From contig JBMOLK010000200.1 of NCBI GenBank assembly GCA_049325575.1, positions 1 to 60,932 on the forward strand: 60,932 nt of DNA, written 5' to 3'. This DNA comes from JBMOLK01 sp049325575 (lineage in GTDB: Bacteria > Bacillota > Clostridia > Acetivibrionales > Acetivibrionaceae). This document shows, in pieces, positions 43,580 to 52,388 of this stretch; the stretch's first letter is position 1, and the number at the start of each line of letters is the position of its first letter. The position numbers and the translations under genes are program-made. A model generated the notes under the pieces. It searched no databases, was not told where the DNA came from, and worked only from the letters and a program-made list of their open reading frames with translations.

Positions 43580-43825
43580 TCACTCCCTCACAAATTGTAA
43601 TATATCGGTTAAATCGTCAGTCTTTAAATAATATTTTGCTTTACCAATCATTGAATCCCTATAATTGATTGCGATTGACGCCCCGCAATACCTGAAGAGC
43701 GGAATATCGGAAGCTCCGTCCCCTATTGCCACACATTCTTCCGCCATAATGCCATACTTATTACAATACTCTATCAAATAGGACAGCTTTCCCTCGTCCC
43801 CCGTATGCTTAATAATTTCACCGGT
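43580..43825 (-). pseudogene. Remnant of a HAD-family phosphatase C-terminus
   Basis: A frame reads TGEIIKHTGDEGKLSYLIEYC, then ECVAIGDGASDIPLFRYCG and ends at 43580. GDGASD is HAD motif IV (SerB-like phosphatase). The N-terminal part with the nucleophile Asp is absent; upstream sequence at the ACCGGTGA junction belongs to a GNAT in a different frame. It is the 3' half of a deleted gene. Confidence 0.8.
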
Positions 43826-44091
43826 TTGATATAGTATTTACGTACATAAATATCAAAGCTTCCGTCATCTTTTTGATTTTCAATTCTGTAGAGACAATAC
43901 CCTGCTATTTCATTACCAAGCAAAATTAGAATCGCTTTATATTCTGTGAGTAAAAAGCCTTTCATCCGTTCCTTCAGTTGCTCCAGGTTCATAGGATTCT
44001 CACTACCTTCATCCTGAATCAGATCTCGGTTCATTGCAGCTAAAAGCTTTACATCATCTGCCCCGGCATTTCGGATAGAAATGTCATTACT
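43822..44091 (-). pseudogene. Remnant of a GNAT N-terminus
   Basis: Codons after the HD-gene stop read SNDISIRNAGADDVKLLAAMN, then AILILLGNEIAGYCLYRIEN and FDIYVRKYYIKP, the first two-thirds of a GNAT. The acetyl-CoA loop expected next is missing: the frame runs into HAD sequence and stops at 43774. It has no start codon before Ala-Ala-Met and is in the frame of the preceding HD gene, separated only by the TAA. Confidence 0.78.
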
Positions 44092-44718
44092 TTAACAACT
44101 ATTATCTCTTAAAGCCCTATCCTCATTTTCATTATAAAAGTATTGCTTTTCAGCTGCCTCAGCTATTTTATTACGGACATATTCCGATATGCTTTCGGGC
44201 GCACTATCAAGTACTATCTTATTGCGCTTCAACACTTTCTCAAAAGTAATGTGATGTTCATGCCACATCTTGCCTTTAGAGCATAAATTTAAGGTTAATG
44301 GTTGAATCCTGTCGACAATGGCTGCACACAAGGCCTCCTTGGAGTCCATCCTTTCAAATTCCTGCCATAATCCGGTAAACTCCGCTGCTTGTTCCGATGG
44401 CAGCAATGAGAAAATCTTCTCCGCTGCTGTCTTTTCGCGGTATTCTTTGTCCATGTGCGCCATCTCATCATATGCAAATGTATCACCGGCATATATTTCA
44501 ACCAGGTCATGAATTAAGACCATTTTTAGTGTTTTCAAAATGTCCATACCTTCAAAATGCTCCGAAAGAACAATCACCATCATGGCAAGATGCCAGGAAT
44601 GCTCCGAATCATTTTCTCTCCGGGAACCGTCAGACAGATAGTTTTGACGGAAAACCGATTTCAATTTATCTATCTCTGTTAAAAATTGCATCTGTTGTTG
44701 TAAACGTGAAAGCTCCAT
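44092..44718 (-). CDS. HD-domain hydrolase (YfbR-like)
   Basis: 208 residues from ATG 44718 (GGAGGG upstream). HD-superfamily metal motif: NDSEHSWHLAMM (His) and LIHDLVEIYAGD (His-Asp), the arrangement of YfbR-type 5'-deoxynucleotidases. Likely a nucleotide or nucleoside phosphohydrolase. The C-terminal end (ENEDRALRDNSC) may itself have been changed by the deletion that created the GNAT remnant following it in frame. Confidence 0.85.
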   Translation of the reverse strand: MELSRLQQQMQFLTEIDKLKSVFRQNYLSDGSRRENDSEHSWHLAMMVIVLSEHFEGMDILKTLKMVLIHDLVEIYAGDTFAYDEMAHMDKEYREKTAAEKIFSLLPSEQAAEFTGLWQEFERMDSKEALCAAIVDRIQPLTLNLCSKGKMWHEHHITFEKVLKRNKIVLDSAPESISEYVRNKIAEAAEKQYFYNENEDRALRDNSC

Positions 44719-44762
44719 TATGACCCTCCAAAACAAAAGTGGTACATAGAATGAATCCTCAA

Positions 44763-45308
44763 TTATTTAATTATTTGCCGGTCAAAATAAGGACTTTTGC
44801 CGGTACAGCTTAAAGGAATCCCATAAATTATTTTTGCTTTGTCACCCAGAATATTTAATTCTTTTGCAGCCTTCCCTACAGACATCATGATACGGTTATC
44901 AACCCTCGAGTCACATGCAATACTAACAGCCGATCCGATAGCAATTCCTAAATCACCTGTATTAAAACTGCATGGAATACCAGGGTTCTTATCCTTTTCA
45001 TCACAGTTGCTAAATCCGCATAAACCGCATTGTTTAACACCTACCGGCTTGATATCGGTTGCAATAAGTAAAAGCACCTCGGAATCCATTATGTTATTTG
45101 CATCCCTGATATAAAAATCAGGACTCAATCCGTCTTCAACCATCTCTTTCATTTTATCCGCTATAATTTTAATAGTTTCACCTTCAACATACGAAATTAC
45201 AAGATTATCAACACCTTTAGCCTTAGGTGCTGTTCTTGCGGCAGCCATCATTTTTTTCGCGACTCCAACTAATACTTCTTTTCTTGTCTTTTCTTCATAA
45301 AACCTCAT
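44763..45308 (-). CDS. DUF2148 ferredoxin-like protein
   Basis: 181 residues from ATG 45308, preceded by AGGAGG. The N-terminal half reads VGVAKKMMAAARTAPKAKGV, resembling a nitroreductase-like fold segment. A Cys cluster (KQCGLCGFSNC, then GIPCSFNTGDLG) is typical of DUF2148 proteins and probably binds an iron-sulfur cluster. Function unknown. First gene of the minus-strand array from the right. Confidence 0.85.
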   Translation of the reverse strand: MRFYEEKTRKEVLVGVAKKMMAAARTAPKAKGVDNLVISYVEGETIKIIADKMKEMVEDGLSPDFYIRDANNIMDSEVLLLIATDIKPVGVKQCGLCGFSNCDEKDKNPGIPCSFNTGDLGIAIGSAVSIACDSRVDNRIMMSVGKAAKELNILGDKAKIIYGIPLSCTGKSPYFDRQIIK

Positions 45309-45425
45309 GTGAGCCTCCTGTAAACAAATAAATATTGTATTTTTCATCAAAAGGTCTTTTATAATCTCTTTACCGATTCGTTTTTTATTTCAAGCCCTGA
45401 AAGTATTATTCAGTTCACCTCTAAA

Positions 45426-45462
45426 TAAAAAGTGGTACATGGACGGAGAATACCATGTACCA
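45426..45462 (-). terminator. Terminator-like hairpin, minus strand
   Basis: TGGTACATGG pairs with CCATGTACCA around a 10-base loop; on the minus strand CTTTTTATTT follows. What transcript it ends is not evident, perhaps read-through past the tRNA. Confidence 0.55.
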
Positions 45463-45529
45463 ACATTATACATTAAGAGTTTTCATAATTCTACCATATC
45501 AAATTAATATGTCATAATCGCCAAATAGT

Positions 45530-45570
45530 ATGCACCCTCTTATGCCAAAAACCAAGCAAAGAGGGTGCAT
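45530..45570. repeat. Inverted repeat
   Basis: ATGCACCCTCTT and its perfect complement AAGAGGGTGCAT are separated by 17 bases. No clear T run on either side. Confidence 0.5.
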
Positions 45571-45643
45571 TATTACCACTTATTAACATCAATTTCTGCT
45601 AAATTTGTTTAGCTTCTTACTCAATTTTACCCCATAAACGTCG

Positions 45644-45668
45644 AAAAACCCTTATAATAAGGGCTTTT
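45644..45668 (-). terminator. Terminator of the tRNA gene
   Basis: CCCTTATTATAAGGG on the minus strand followed by five T, 29 bases after the tRNA 3' end. Confidence 0.75.
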
Positions 45669-45696
45669 CGATTGTATTAAAATCATAGTTTGTATT

Positions 45697-45772
<76 letters not shown>

Positions 45773-46035
45773 ATATCTGGTGTTATATTAAAATAACACA
45801 CTTTATAATAAAAGTAAATGTTAACTTTTGTAAGTTTGATATAGATAATCTATCGAAGTATCTTTTATAGTACAATTTAAATATAGTGATAGTCCCCAAA
45901 ACTCATCGAAAACAGCAATAAGAGAAACAAGAACAGTACAGGTACCGTGTATAGGTATTAACAAAATTGCAATCATACTTGATAATTATATTTATTTATT
46001 ATAATATATAAATATAGTATATATGAGGTGTTTAT

Positions 46036-46383
46036 ATGTTAGTAATTGTAGCCTTTATCACATGGGTAACAGCTATATTCACAAATATTTACATTGGTAA
46101 ACTTCTTTACGGCAAATCATATTGTATATTAGATAGCCTAAGTTTACCGACAAAATCCCTGGTTATTCTATTAGCACCGTTTATAAGCATAAGCCTGTTT
46201 TTGAAATTAATATTCAAAGAATCATGTAATATATCTAACAGTCTCTTATCATTTGAAAGGAAATCCTGTCTTAATTGCATTAATTGTAATTATGATAAGT
46301 GTTCCGTATATGATCTCAAAATACGTAATAAAATGCTTTGTAATGGCCAGTTTTATAATAATTCTAGTGTAAGCATCACATAA
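46036..46383 (+). CDS. Small membrane protein with Cys cluster
   Basis: 115 residues: an N-terminal helix (2-22), a second hydrophobic segment (about 38-62), then a soluble tail with CLNCINCNYDKC, four closely spaced cysteines that could bind zinc or an Fe-S cluster. GAGGTG lies seven bases before the ATG. I do not recognise the family. It is the only plus-strand gene in this part, facing the helicase gene. Confidence 0.6.
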   Translation: MLVIVAFITWVTAIFTNIYIGKLLYGKSYCILDSLSLPTKSLVILLAPFISISLFLKLIFKESCNISNSLLSFERKSCLNCINCNYDKCSVYDLKIRNKMLCNGQFYNNSSVSIT

Positions 46384-46440
46384 GTGAAATGAAAACTATT
46401 AAATTTAATAATTAATAATAGAAAAATGTTGTTAGGAACA

Positions 46441-47886
46441 TTACATCTCTACTTTACTTACCTTGCGAAGTCTTCCTTTGATAGGTGTCTTTTGCAGCTC
46501 CTTTAAAGCCAATTCGCCCTTATTATTTAATATTTCTACAAAGGAAGATACATCAACTATATTGATGATCCCTATATCTGCTGCTGTCATACCTTCGATA
46601 CTGCAAAGCGTACCAACAATGTCCACTGCTCTCATCTTTGTTTTCTTGCCTGCATTGATATGCAGTTTCATAATTTCCTTGCTCAGCTTCGCACCTTTCG
46701 TTTCTTTAATTTCAGGTGCAGCATTCATCTTTTCAATAAATTCCTGCTTTAAATTTTCCACAGTTTCTTTGACAGGTCTTTCTTTTAATTGAATCTCTTT
46801 TCCGATATATTTATGTATATCATCTAAAAACTTAATTTCATTTTGGGTTACAAAAGTGATTGCTCTCCCCTCCCTACCGATACGCCCGGTTCTTCCTATC
46901 CTATGAACATAGCTTTCCCTGTCCCCGGGTATATCATAATTTATTACAAGTGAAATGTTATCTATATCTATTCCTCTAGCTGCAACATCTGTAGCTACAA
47001 GGTATCTGAAACAGCCTTGCTTGAAATCATTCATTACTCTTAATCTATCACGTTGTTCCATTCCACCGTGAATCTTTTCACAAGTGTACCCGTGATTTGC
47101 CAGCTCATTGTAAACCTCATCCGCCTTTTGCTTTGTGTTGCAAAATATTATACAGCTGTCCGGGTTTTCTACTATTGTAATATCTCTTAAAAGATTTATC
47201 TTTTCGCTTTCACCTACGGTATACCTTTCTTGGTCTATCCTGTCTGACACTGAATCTTGCTCTTCAATTTCAACGTATATAGGCTCTTTCATGTATTTGT
47301 TACATAAAGCTTCTATATCTTTTGGTATTGTAGCTGATAAAAGAATAGTCACGCGTTCCTTTGGCAAATCGGTTATTATTGCTTCTATTTGCTCTATGAA
47401 GCCCATATTAAGCATTTCATCGGCTTCGTCTATTACAAGGTATTTTATTTTTGAGGTATTAAATGTTCCTCTTTCCAGATGATCTATAATACGGCCCGGT
47501 GTGCCAACCACTACATGTGTTTTTTGCTTAAGCTCCTTTTCTTGGTTATAGAAAGGAGACCTCCCATAAATTGCAGACACTTTAAGTCTTTTAAACCTGC
47601 CTATATTGAAAAAATCCTCCTTGACCTGGACAGCCAGTTCTCTTGTTGGTACAATTACCAATGCTTGAGGATTATTTTCGTTCCAATCAACTGATTCGCA
47701 TACAGGTATAGCAAATGCAGCTGTCTTTCCGCTTCCGGTTTGGGATTTCACTATTATGTCCTTCTGCTCTAATACAGCGGGTATAACCTGTTCTTGAACT
47801 TCTGTAGGGCTTTTGAAATTTAGCATACTAATTGATTTTAATAACTCACTGCTTAACTTATAATCGTTAAAATTTTGCTTTGCCAT
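46441..47886 (-). CDS. dbpA: DEAD-box ATP-dependent RNA helicase, DbpA/YxiN type
   Basis: 481 residues. All helicase motifs are seen: SQTGSGKT (I), PTRELA (Ia), TPGR (Ib), DEAD in VIDEADEML (II), SAT (III), then VATDVAARGIDI and HRIGRTGRIGR (V, VI). The C-terminal 80 residues (KTKMRAVDIVGTLCSIEGM, then IGIINIVDVSSFVEIL) match the DbpA RNA-binding domain, which targets hairpin 92 of 23S rRNA in ribosome assembly. Cytoplasmic. Confidence 0.93.
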   Translation of the reverse strand: MAKQNFNDYKLSSELLKSISMLNFKSPTEVQEQVIPAVLEQKDIIVKSQTGSGKTAAFAIPVCESVDWNENNPQALVIVPTRELAVQVKEDFFNIGRFKRLKVSAIYGRSPFYNQEKELKQKTHVVVGTPGRIIDHLERGTFNTSKIKYLVIDEADEMLNMGFIEQIEAIITDLPKERVTILLSATIPKDIEALCNKYMKEPIYVEIEEQDSVSDRIDQERYTVGESEKINLLRDITIVENPDSCIIFCNTKQKADEVYNELANHGYTCEKIHGGMEQRDRLRVMNDFKQGCFRYLVATDVAARGIDIDNISLVINYDIPGDRESYVHRIGRTGRIGREGRAITFVTQNEIKFLDDIHKYIGKEIQLKERPVKETVENLKQEFIEKMNAAPEIKETKGAKLSKEIMKLHINAGKKTKMRAVDIVGTLCSIEGMTAADIGIINIVDVSSFVEILNNKGELALKELQKTPIKGRLRKVSKVEM

Positions 47887-48036
47887 ATATTCATCTCTTC
47901 CCTTACAATTTTATTTAAATTACGTAAAACAGTTTTACAATAGCACTTTCCAGCTTTTATCTTTAGACACTGCCAATATTATAACCCAGCAAAAAAGAAA
48001 TTAACACTATAAAGGTTAAACTTAGTATCCTTAAAA

Positions 48037-48080
48037 ATAAATCGGTTACATTCAAGTGAATGTATACCGATTTATTTTTT
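48037..48080. terminator. Bidirectional terminator
   Basis: A stem of about 15 bp (AAATCGGTTACATTC with GAATGTATACCGATTT, one bulge) has ATTTATTTTTT after it on plus and TTTATTTTTAAGG on minus. On the minus strand it ends the gene at 48079. Confidence 0.75.
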
Positions 48081-48318
48081 AACTGTCTCTTCCGTTATTG
48101 TCTAAAGAATTTTTATTATCCTGCACATCCTTTTTATTATCCTTTTTATTATCCTTTTCATTTAAGTCATATTCCTTGTAAAATGGTGATGCTTTTATAA
48201 AGCTTCCTATTTCCATATCTACTTTTTTAAATGGATTCCATCCTTTCACTCTTGACACCTCCAGCTTGATATATCCCTCTTCTACACTTATTTTTTCCAC
48301 AACTATATTTTGAAGCAT
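48079..48318 (-). CDS. Small hypothetical protein with charged repeat tail
   Basis: 79 residues: an N-terminal globular-looking part (IVVEKISVEEGYIKLEVSRV) and a hydrophilic C-terminus with repeated Asp-Asn-Lys-Lys. A terminator follows directly. No good ribosome site is visible before the ATG, so the start is uncertain. I do not recognise the family. Confidence 0.5.
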   Translation of the reverse strand: MLQNIVVEKISVEEGYIKLEVSRVKGWNPFKKVDMEIGSFIKASPFYKEYDLNEKDNKKDNKKDVQDNKNSLDNNGRDS

Positions 48319-48517
48319 TCAAGAATAATTTATATTAACTATTTATGTCTAAGCTGTTAATTTTATAAAACATTCCTTTTTATAGAAATTTATACTTAAA
48401 TAAACGAATATTAATTGAGGATCGGTTATTATCGAAGCTGGAGGGGATAATAAGTAATGGAGAGTAGAATAACTACTCTCCATTACTTTATTGTGTTTGC
48501 TATATTCTACGATTACC

Positions 48518-48976
48518 TTATACTGCATTGTGAACGAAGGAAACAATTGCTGCAATGGGTATATCTGTTACAGAACCTACTGTAGCTACAGGATATCCAT
48601 CCCAGCCGCCAGCTGTAACTGCACCATTTGCACTAGCAGGAAGCACGGGTCCTACGCCGTAACCTGCACCCCCACCTACTCCGGCGGCACCTACTCCAGG
48701 GCCTACTCCATATCCTGCGCCACAGCCTCCGCCAGCTACTCCGACGCCTCCGTAGCCATAGCCTACGTTAAAGCCTGTGCAAACATTACCTAAAGAACAT
48801 CCAGGAGGAGGACCAATCCTTGTTATCAGTCGTACAAAGCACTCATTGACTGCCAGTACTACACCAGTAAATCCTGCACCGGATTGTCCGCCGCTGCTTG
48901 TAAAGATAGTAACAGTCTCCCCAATATAGTTGGCGAGAAGTACTGAAAAGTTTCCGCCTACAAATCCGTCTGCCAT
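48518..48976 (-). CDS. Gly-rich spore-coat-like protein
   Basis: 152 residues from ATG 48976 (GGAAGAG upstream; an ATG two codons earlier is too close). The first 60 residues form a beta-rich unit (YIGETVTIFTSSGGQSGAGF, then VNECFVRLITRIG), followed by a Gly/Tyr/Val-rich low-complexity repeat (about 70-115, many GYGVGP-like units) and a hydrophobic end. This composition suits a spore coat or exosporium protein, but the assignment rests on composition only. Confidence 0.6.
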   Translation of the reverse strand: MADGFVGGNFSVLLANYIGETVTIFTSSGGQSGAGFTGVVLAVNECFVRLITRIGPPPGCSLGNVCTGFNVGYGYGGVGVAGGGCGAGYGVGPGVGAAGVGGGAGYGVGPVLPASANGAVTAGGWDGYPVATVGSVTDIPIAAIVSFVHNAV

Positions 48977-49245
48977 AATCATCTCTTCCTTTCTTTATCA
49001 ATTATATAATTTATTCTACTAATATATATTATGTTAACCACGGCAATTTTGTTACATCCATCCGTTAGACTAAATGCTCCTATAAATTGTGCATACTTTC
49101 TTGTAACAAATTTTAGTATATAAATTATTCTTTAAACTATTTTTATAATAATAGAAATTGTTTCTGCAAATAAGTAACATAAACGCAGTGTTAACATAAA
49201 TTGTTATTGATTAGCTTTTATCAGTTTTATCATGGAGGGATGATT

Positions 49246-49989
49246 ATGTATGATCCAAATAAAGGCTTTGATCCCTATGAATTTGTTTTTGGGAATAATA
49301 ACACATCACCATGGAATTCTTCATACTTGAACGACTATATAAGAGATACCATTATGAAATCCTTTAACAGCCCATTTACTGCTTCTTCTTCATGGGACTT
49401 TTCCAAGGTGAACGATTATATTCAAAATATTATGATTCAATCACTTAACAGGCATTTAAGTCAGTTTATGAATCAGCCTGACACTACCAGTCCTGCACCA
49501 TTAACAGAAAGAGAAGAAGTAAATGAACTTTCGGAATACACTCCAACTGAAGAACCATCCTCTATAGAATCTGATCCTGATAATAGTGCCCCGACCCTTG
49601 ATGAACTGATTGAGACTCCACTCTCCACTAACCAAATACGTAGTAATGATTTTCAAATAGAGACAGAAAAGCCGGATTTGAGAGAAGAAACGACATTTAG
49701 GACACAATCCTACACTAGGAATATTGGGATCCAGCCCGAAATCATGCATACACACAGTATGGTTATTATCAGGGTTGAATTGCCAGAGGGTATGAGTGAG
49801 AAAGATCTTAAAATATCTATTAATGATGACCATGCAGTAATAAAATGGCCAGCCCGTTACATGGAACAGCTTATTCCCCTTCCAGCAGGCATAATAAGAA
49901 GTCATGCAAGTGCAATGGTTAAAGATACCGTTTTAGAAATTCAAATTCCCAGAAAACATGAAGGTGAAGTAAGAGAAATAGGCATATAA
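49246..49989 (+). CDS. Protein with Hsp20-like C-terminal domain
   Basis: 247 residues from ATG 49246, six bases after GGAGGG. The first 150 residues are polar and probably disordered (SSYLNDYIRDTIMKSF, then Ser/Thr/Glu-rich). The C-terminal 90 form an alpha-crystallin-like beta sandwich (MVIIRVELPEGMSEKDLKIS, then VLEIQIPRKH). Clostridial and Bacillus spore-coat proteins such as CotP-like ones have this form. A chaperone or coat role is possible. Confidence 0.65.
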   Translation: MYDPNKGFDPYEFVFGNNNTSPWNSSYLNDYIRDTIMKSFNSPFTASSSWDFSKVNDYIQNIMIQSLNRHLSQFMNQPDTTSPAPLTEREEVNELSEYTPTEEPSSIESDPDNSAPTLDELIETPLSTNQIRSNDFQIETEKPDLREETTFRTQSYTRNIGIQPEIMHTHSMVIIRVELPEGMSEKDLKISINDDHAVIKWPARYMEQLIPLPAGIIRSHASAMVKDTVLEIQIPRKHEGEVREIGI

Positions 49990-49995
49990 TGCTTA

Positions 49996-50027
49996 AAGCC
50001 GGACACTTGATTACATGTGTCCGGCTT
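49996..50027 (+). terminator. Terminator-like hairpin
   Basis: AAGCCGGACAC pairs perfectly with GTGTCCGGCTT just after the Hsp20-like gene; the T run is weak. Confidence 0.6.
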
Positions 50028-50059
50028 GATTAATTTGCATCTATTAATATTTACTCGAT

Positions 50060-50167
50060 AAACATTAAAATGGTGTCATCTGCTTCTGCTTTATCTTGTA
50101 AGAGGCCTATTAAACAACCCTGATTTAACAAGCTTTGACTGTATCACACTCATATTCATTACGGTCT
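50060..50167 (-). pseudogene. Degenerate copy of the jetC 3' end
   Basis: On the minus strand, right after the chemoreceptor stop, sequence reads MNMSVIQSKLVKS and then diverges by indels. The last 30 codons of jetC read MNMSVIQSKLVKSQGGLESA and so on. Base identity is high along the roughly 108 bases (GTGTCATCTGCT, GATTTAACAAGCTTTGACTG shared). It is a direct-repeat partner of 52278-52388. Confidence 0.85.
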
Positions 50168-52088
50168 AAACTTTAAATTGCTTAACAAGAATATCCAACT
50201 TACTTGCTACTATTGAAAGCTCTTCTGCATTATTCTTTGTATTATTGGCTTCACTAGTATTTCCTATCATCTGATGCTTAACCTCTTTAACATTTTCTGT
50301 TACATTTGATATTCCTTGAGATATATCTGTTGAGGCTGCGGATAAATTCTCAATACGTACCGAAGTATCTTCTGTGCTTTTTGCAGCTTCATTGGAAGCT
50401 ACATATAGTTCGGATACTGACCTGGCTATCTCGCTAACTCCCTTCGATGCCTCATTCAATTTCTTTGATGATTCTGTGGCGCTCAAGGCTATAGTTTCTG
50501 CGTTTTTTGATATAGCTTCGGTATGATCGGCAACATTAGCAACATTCTTGGAGATCTCACCACTTATTGATGCCTGTTCAGTAACTGCTGACGCTATAGT
50601 AATTGTAATTTGCGAAATTTCATCAATAACTGATTTAATGGAAGTGACGGCATTAACTGCATTTTCTATATACCGCAGCATATATGTTATTTTTTCACTT
50701 ATTTCGAATGTAGCTTCAGATGTCTGCTTTGCAAGCTCCTTAACCTCATTTGCAACTACTGCAAAGCCCTTTCCCGCTTCACCTGCACCTGCTGCTTCGA
50801 TTGTAGCATTAAGTGCCAACATGTTTGTTTGATCAGCTATGTCGTTTATTAAATTTATTATTTTACCAATTTGTTTCGATGAGCTATTTAGTTCAGTAAT
50901 AATTTCTCCTGCATCTTTTACCATACTGGAAGCCTCTTGTGTAATATTCCGCGAGCGTTCACAATTATTACTTATTTCGTTTAGTGATATATCAAATTCT
51001 TTTGATGATATTGCTATACTGTTTATGGAATTTGATATATCTTTCGAGGAAGAAGCTAGATTGCTTATGTTCTGGGATACAGCAGCAATCAATTCTGAAA
51101 TATTGTTTACAGTTGCGGAAGTCTGCTCTGATGCTGAAGATAGTTTTTTTATTGTGCCTGAAATCTCTTCAATTGATGCGGCTATAATACTTAAATTTTT
51201 ACTGGATAACGAAAGTGAATCTGCGTTTTCAGATATCCTCGAGGACATTTGTTCCAATGTCTTGCTTGCTTGATTAGTCTTCTGGCTGGTTTCCCCACTT
51301 CCCATTTCCATATTTTTGGCAATAATGAGCAATTCATCTGACGAATTCTTTAATACCAATGAATTTTCAAGTATTTCAGTTATAGCAACCCTGACTTTAG
51401 AAATGAAGTTGTTAAAGGATTTCGTAAGTATGCCCAATTCATCCTTTGAGTATATAGCACCTTCTACAGTCAAATCCCCGCTTTCCACATTTGTCATCAA
51501 ATTCCCCAGTTGAACCACTGAACGAGATAGTACTCCTGTTATTGATACTCCAAAGATTATTGTAAGAACTAAACATAATAAAAATATAGCAGCCTGAAGG
51601 ATTTTAAAAAATCTAACCTGATGTTGGGAGTACGTCTGCATTTCATTTACAACAGGATGGGTTTGGTCCGAAACAAGCTCATTAGCTTCCTTAGTTATGA
51701 GGATCATCACATCATTATTGTATGGACTTTCTATCCCAGCTTTAAGTTTAGCTTCTAGTTTACCCCATGTTTCAGATATTTTATTGAGTTTGTACAGTAT
51801 TGCCTTTTGATTCTCATTTTCATAGAATATTTTTAAGGAAGAAAGTTTTCCGTTAAAGTTTTTTATTTCAACTTCAGCTTCTTTCTTTAGCTCTTCATTC
51901 CCTGTCAAAGAATATTGATTAACAAACAATGTTATTTTATAAGTCCTCATTCTTAAACTTCCTGCATCATTTATTTGCTTCGAATGACCGTCAATTTTGG
52001 CATATGCATACAGGTTTAAAAAAATAACCCCGGCAAGTATTAAAATAAATCCAAAAAAGATGCTGGCTATTTTTTGTTTGAACGTCAT
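50166..52088 (-). CDS. Methyl-accepting chemotaxis protein with PilJ-type sensor
   Basis: 640 residues. A first membrane helix (9-28), an extracellular four-helix sensor with the PilJ/NarX-like INDAGSLRMRTYKI (about 40-160), a second helix (about 165-187), HAMP (about 190-240), then a signalling coiled coil. The hairpin tip is ATIEAAGAGEAGKGFAVVANEV. The family senses outside signals and controls CheA. No che genes are near. The gene lies between imperfect repeats of the jetC 3' end. Confidence 0.92.
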   Translation of the reverse strand: MTFKQKIASIFFGFILILAGVIFLNLYAYAKIDGHSKQINDAGSLRMRTYKITLFVNQYSLTGNEELKKEAEVEIKNFNGKLSSLKIFYENENQKAILYKLNKISETWGKLEAKLKAGIESPYNNDVMILITKEANELVSDQTHPVVNEMQTYSQHQVRFFKILQAAIFLLCLVLTIIFGVSITGVLSRSVVQLGNLMTNVESGDLTVEGAIYSKDELGILTKSFNNFISKVRVAITEILENSLVLKNSSDELLIIAKNMEMGSGETSQKTNQASKTLEQMSSRISENADSLSLSSKNLSIIAASIEEISGTIKKLSSASEQTSATVNNISELIAAVSQNISNLASSSKDISNSINSIAISSKEFDISLNEISNNCERSRNITQEASSMVKDAGEIITELNSSSKQIGKIINLINDIADQTNMLALNATIEAAGAGEAGKGFAVVANEVKELAKQTSEATFEISEKITYMLRYIENAVNAVTSIKSVIDEISQITITIASAVTEQASISGEISKNVANVADHTEAISKNAETIALSATESSKKLNEASKGVSEIARSVSELYVASNEAAKSTEDTSVRIENLSAASTDISQGISNVTENVKEVKHQMIGNTSEANNTKNNAEELSIVASKLDILVKQFKV

Positions 52089-52277
52089 TTGTTTTCACCC
52101 CATATAATATATTTCAAGTTATATATATATCGACAATGTTATGAGGTTTAAACAGTGTTAATCTTTGCATTGTTAAATTAAGTAAGAAGATTAATTTAAC
52201 TAATGTACCTTTTACTTTTTTGTATAAGAAAGGCAACCATTTCATCAACAGAGTTAACTTCAAAACCCAGGAAATAT

Positions 52278-52388
52278 AAACATCAAAATAGTGTCATCTG
52301 CTCCTGCTTTATCTTGTAGGAGGCGGACTCCAACCCACCCTGGGATTTAACAAGCTTTGACTGTATTACACTCATGTTCATTCCGGTA
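52278..52388. repeat. Direct repeat partner within jetC 3' end
   Basis: This is the intact jetC end that resembles 50060-50167. The two copies are in the same orientation and enclose the chemoreceptor gene and the intergenic region. Confidence 0.8.

Larger units (their letters stand above)
45309..45696. other. Gene-free region with three hairpins
   Basis: 388 bases without a gene. It holds a 10-bp stem at 45433-45462 followed by a T run on the minus strand, a 12-bp stem at 45530-45570 with a 17-base loop and little T, and the tRNA terminator at 45644. The promoter for the DUF2148 gene should also lie here. Confidence 0.5.

Noticed and set aside
48100..48170. Repeated TTATTATCC stretch as a regulatory repeat
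   Set aside because: It encodes the Asp-Asn-Lys-Lys repeats of the small protein at 48079 and needs no other explanation.
48491..48793. Plus-strand frame rich in Tyr, Ser and Cys
   Set aside because: It is the reverse of the Gly-rich coat-like gene, whose repeats keep several frames open.
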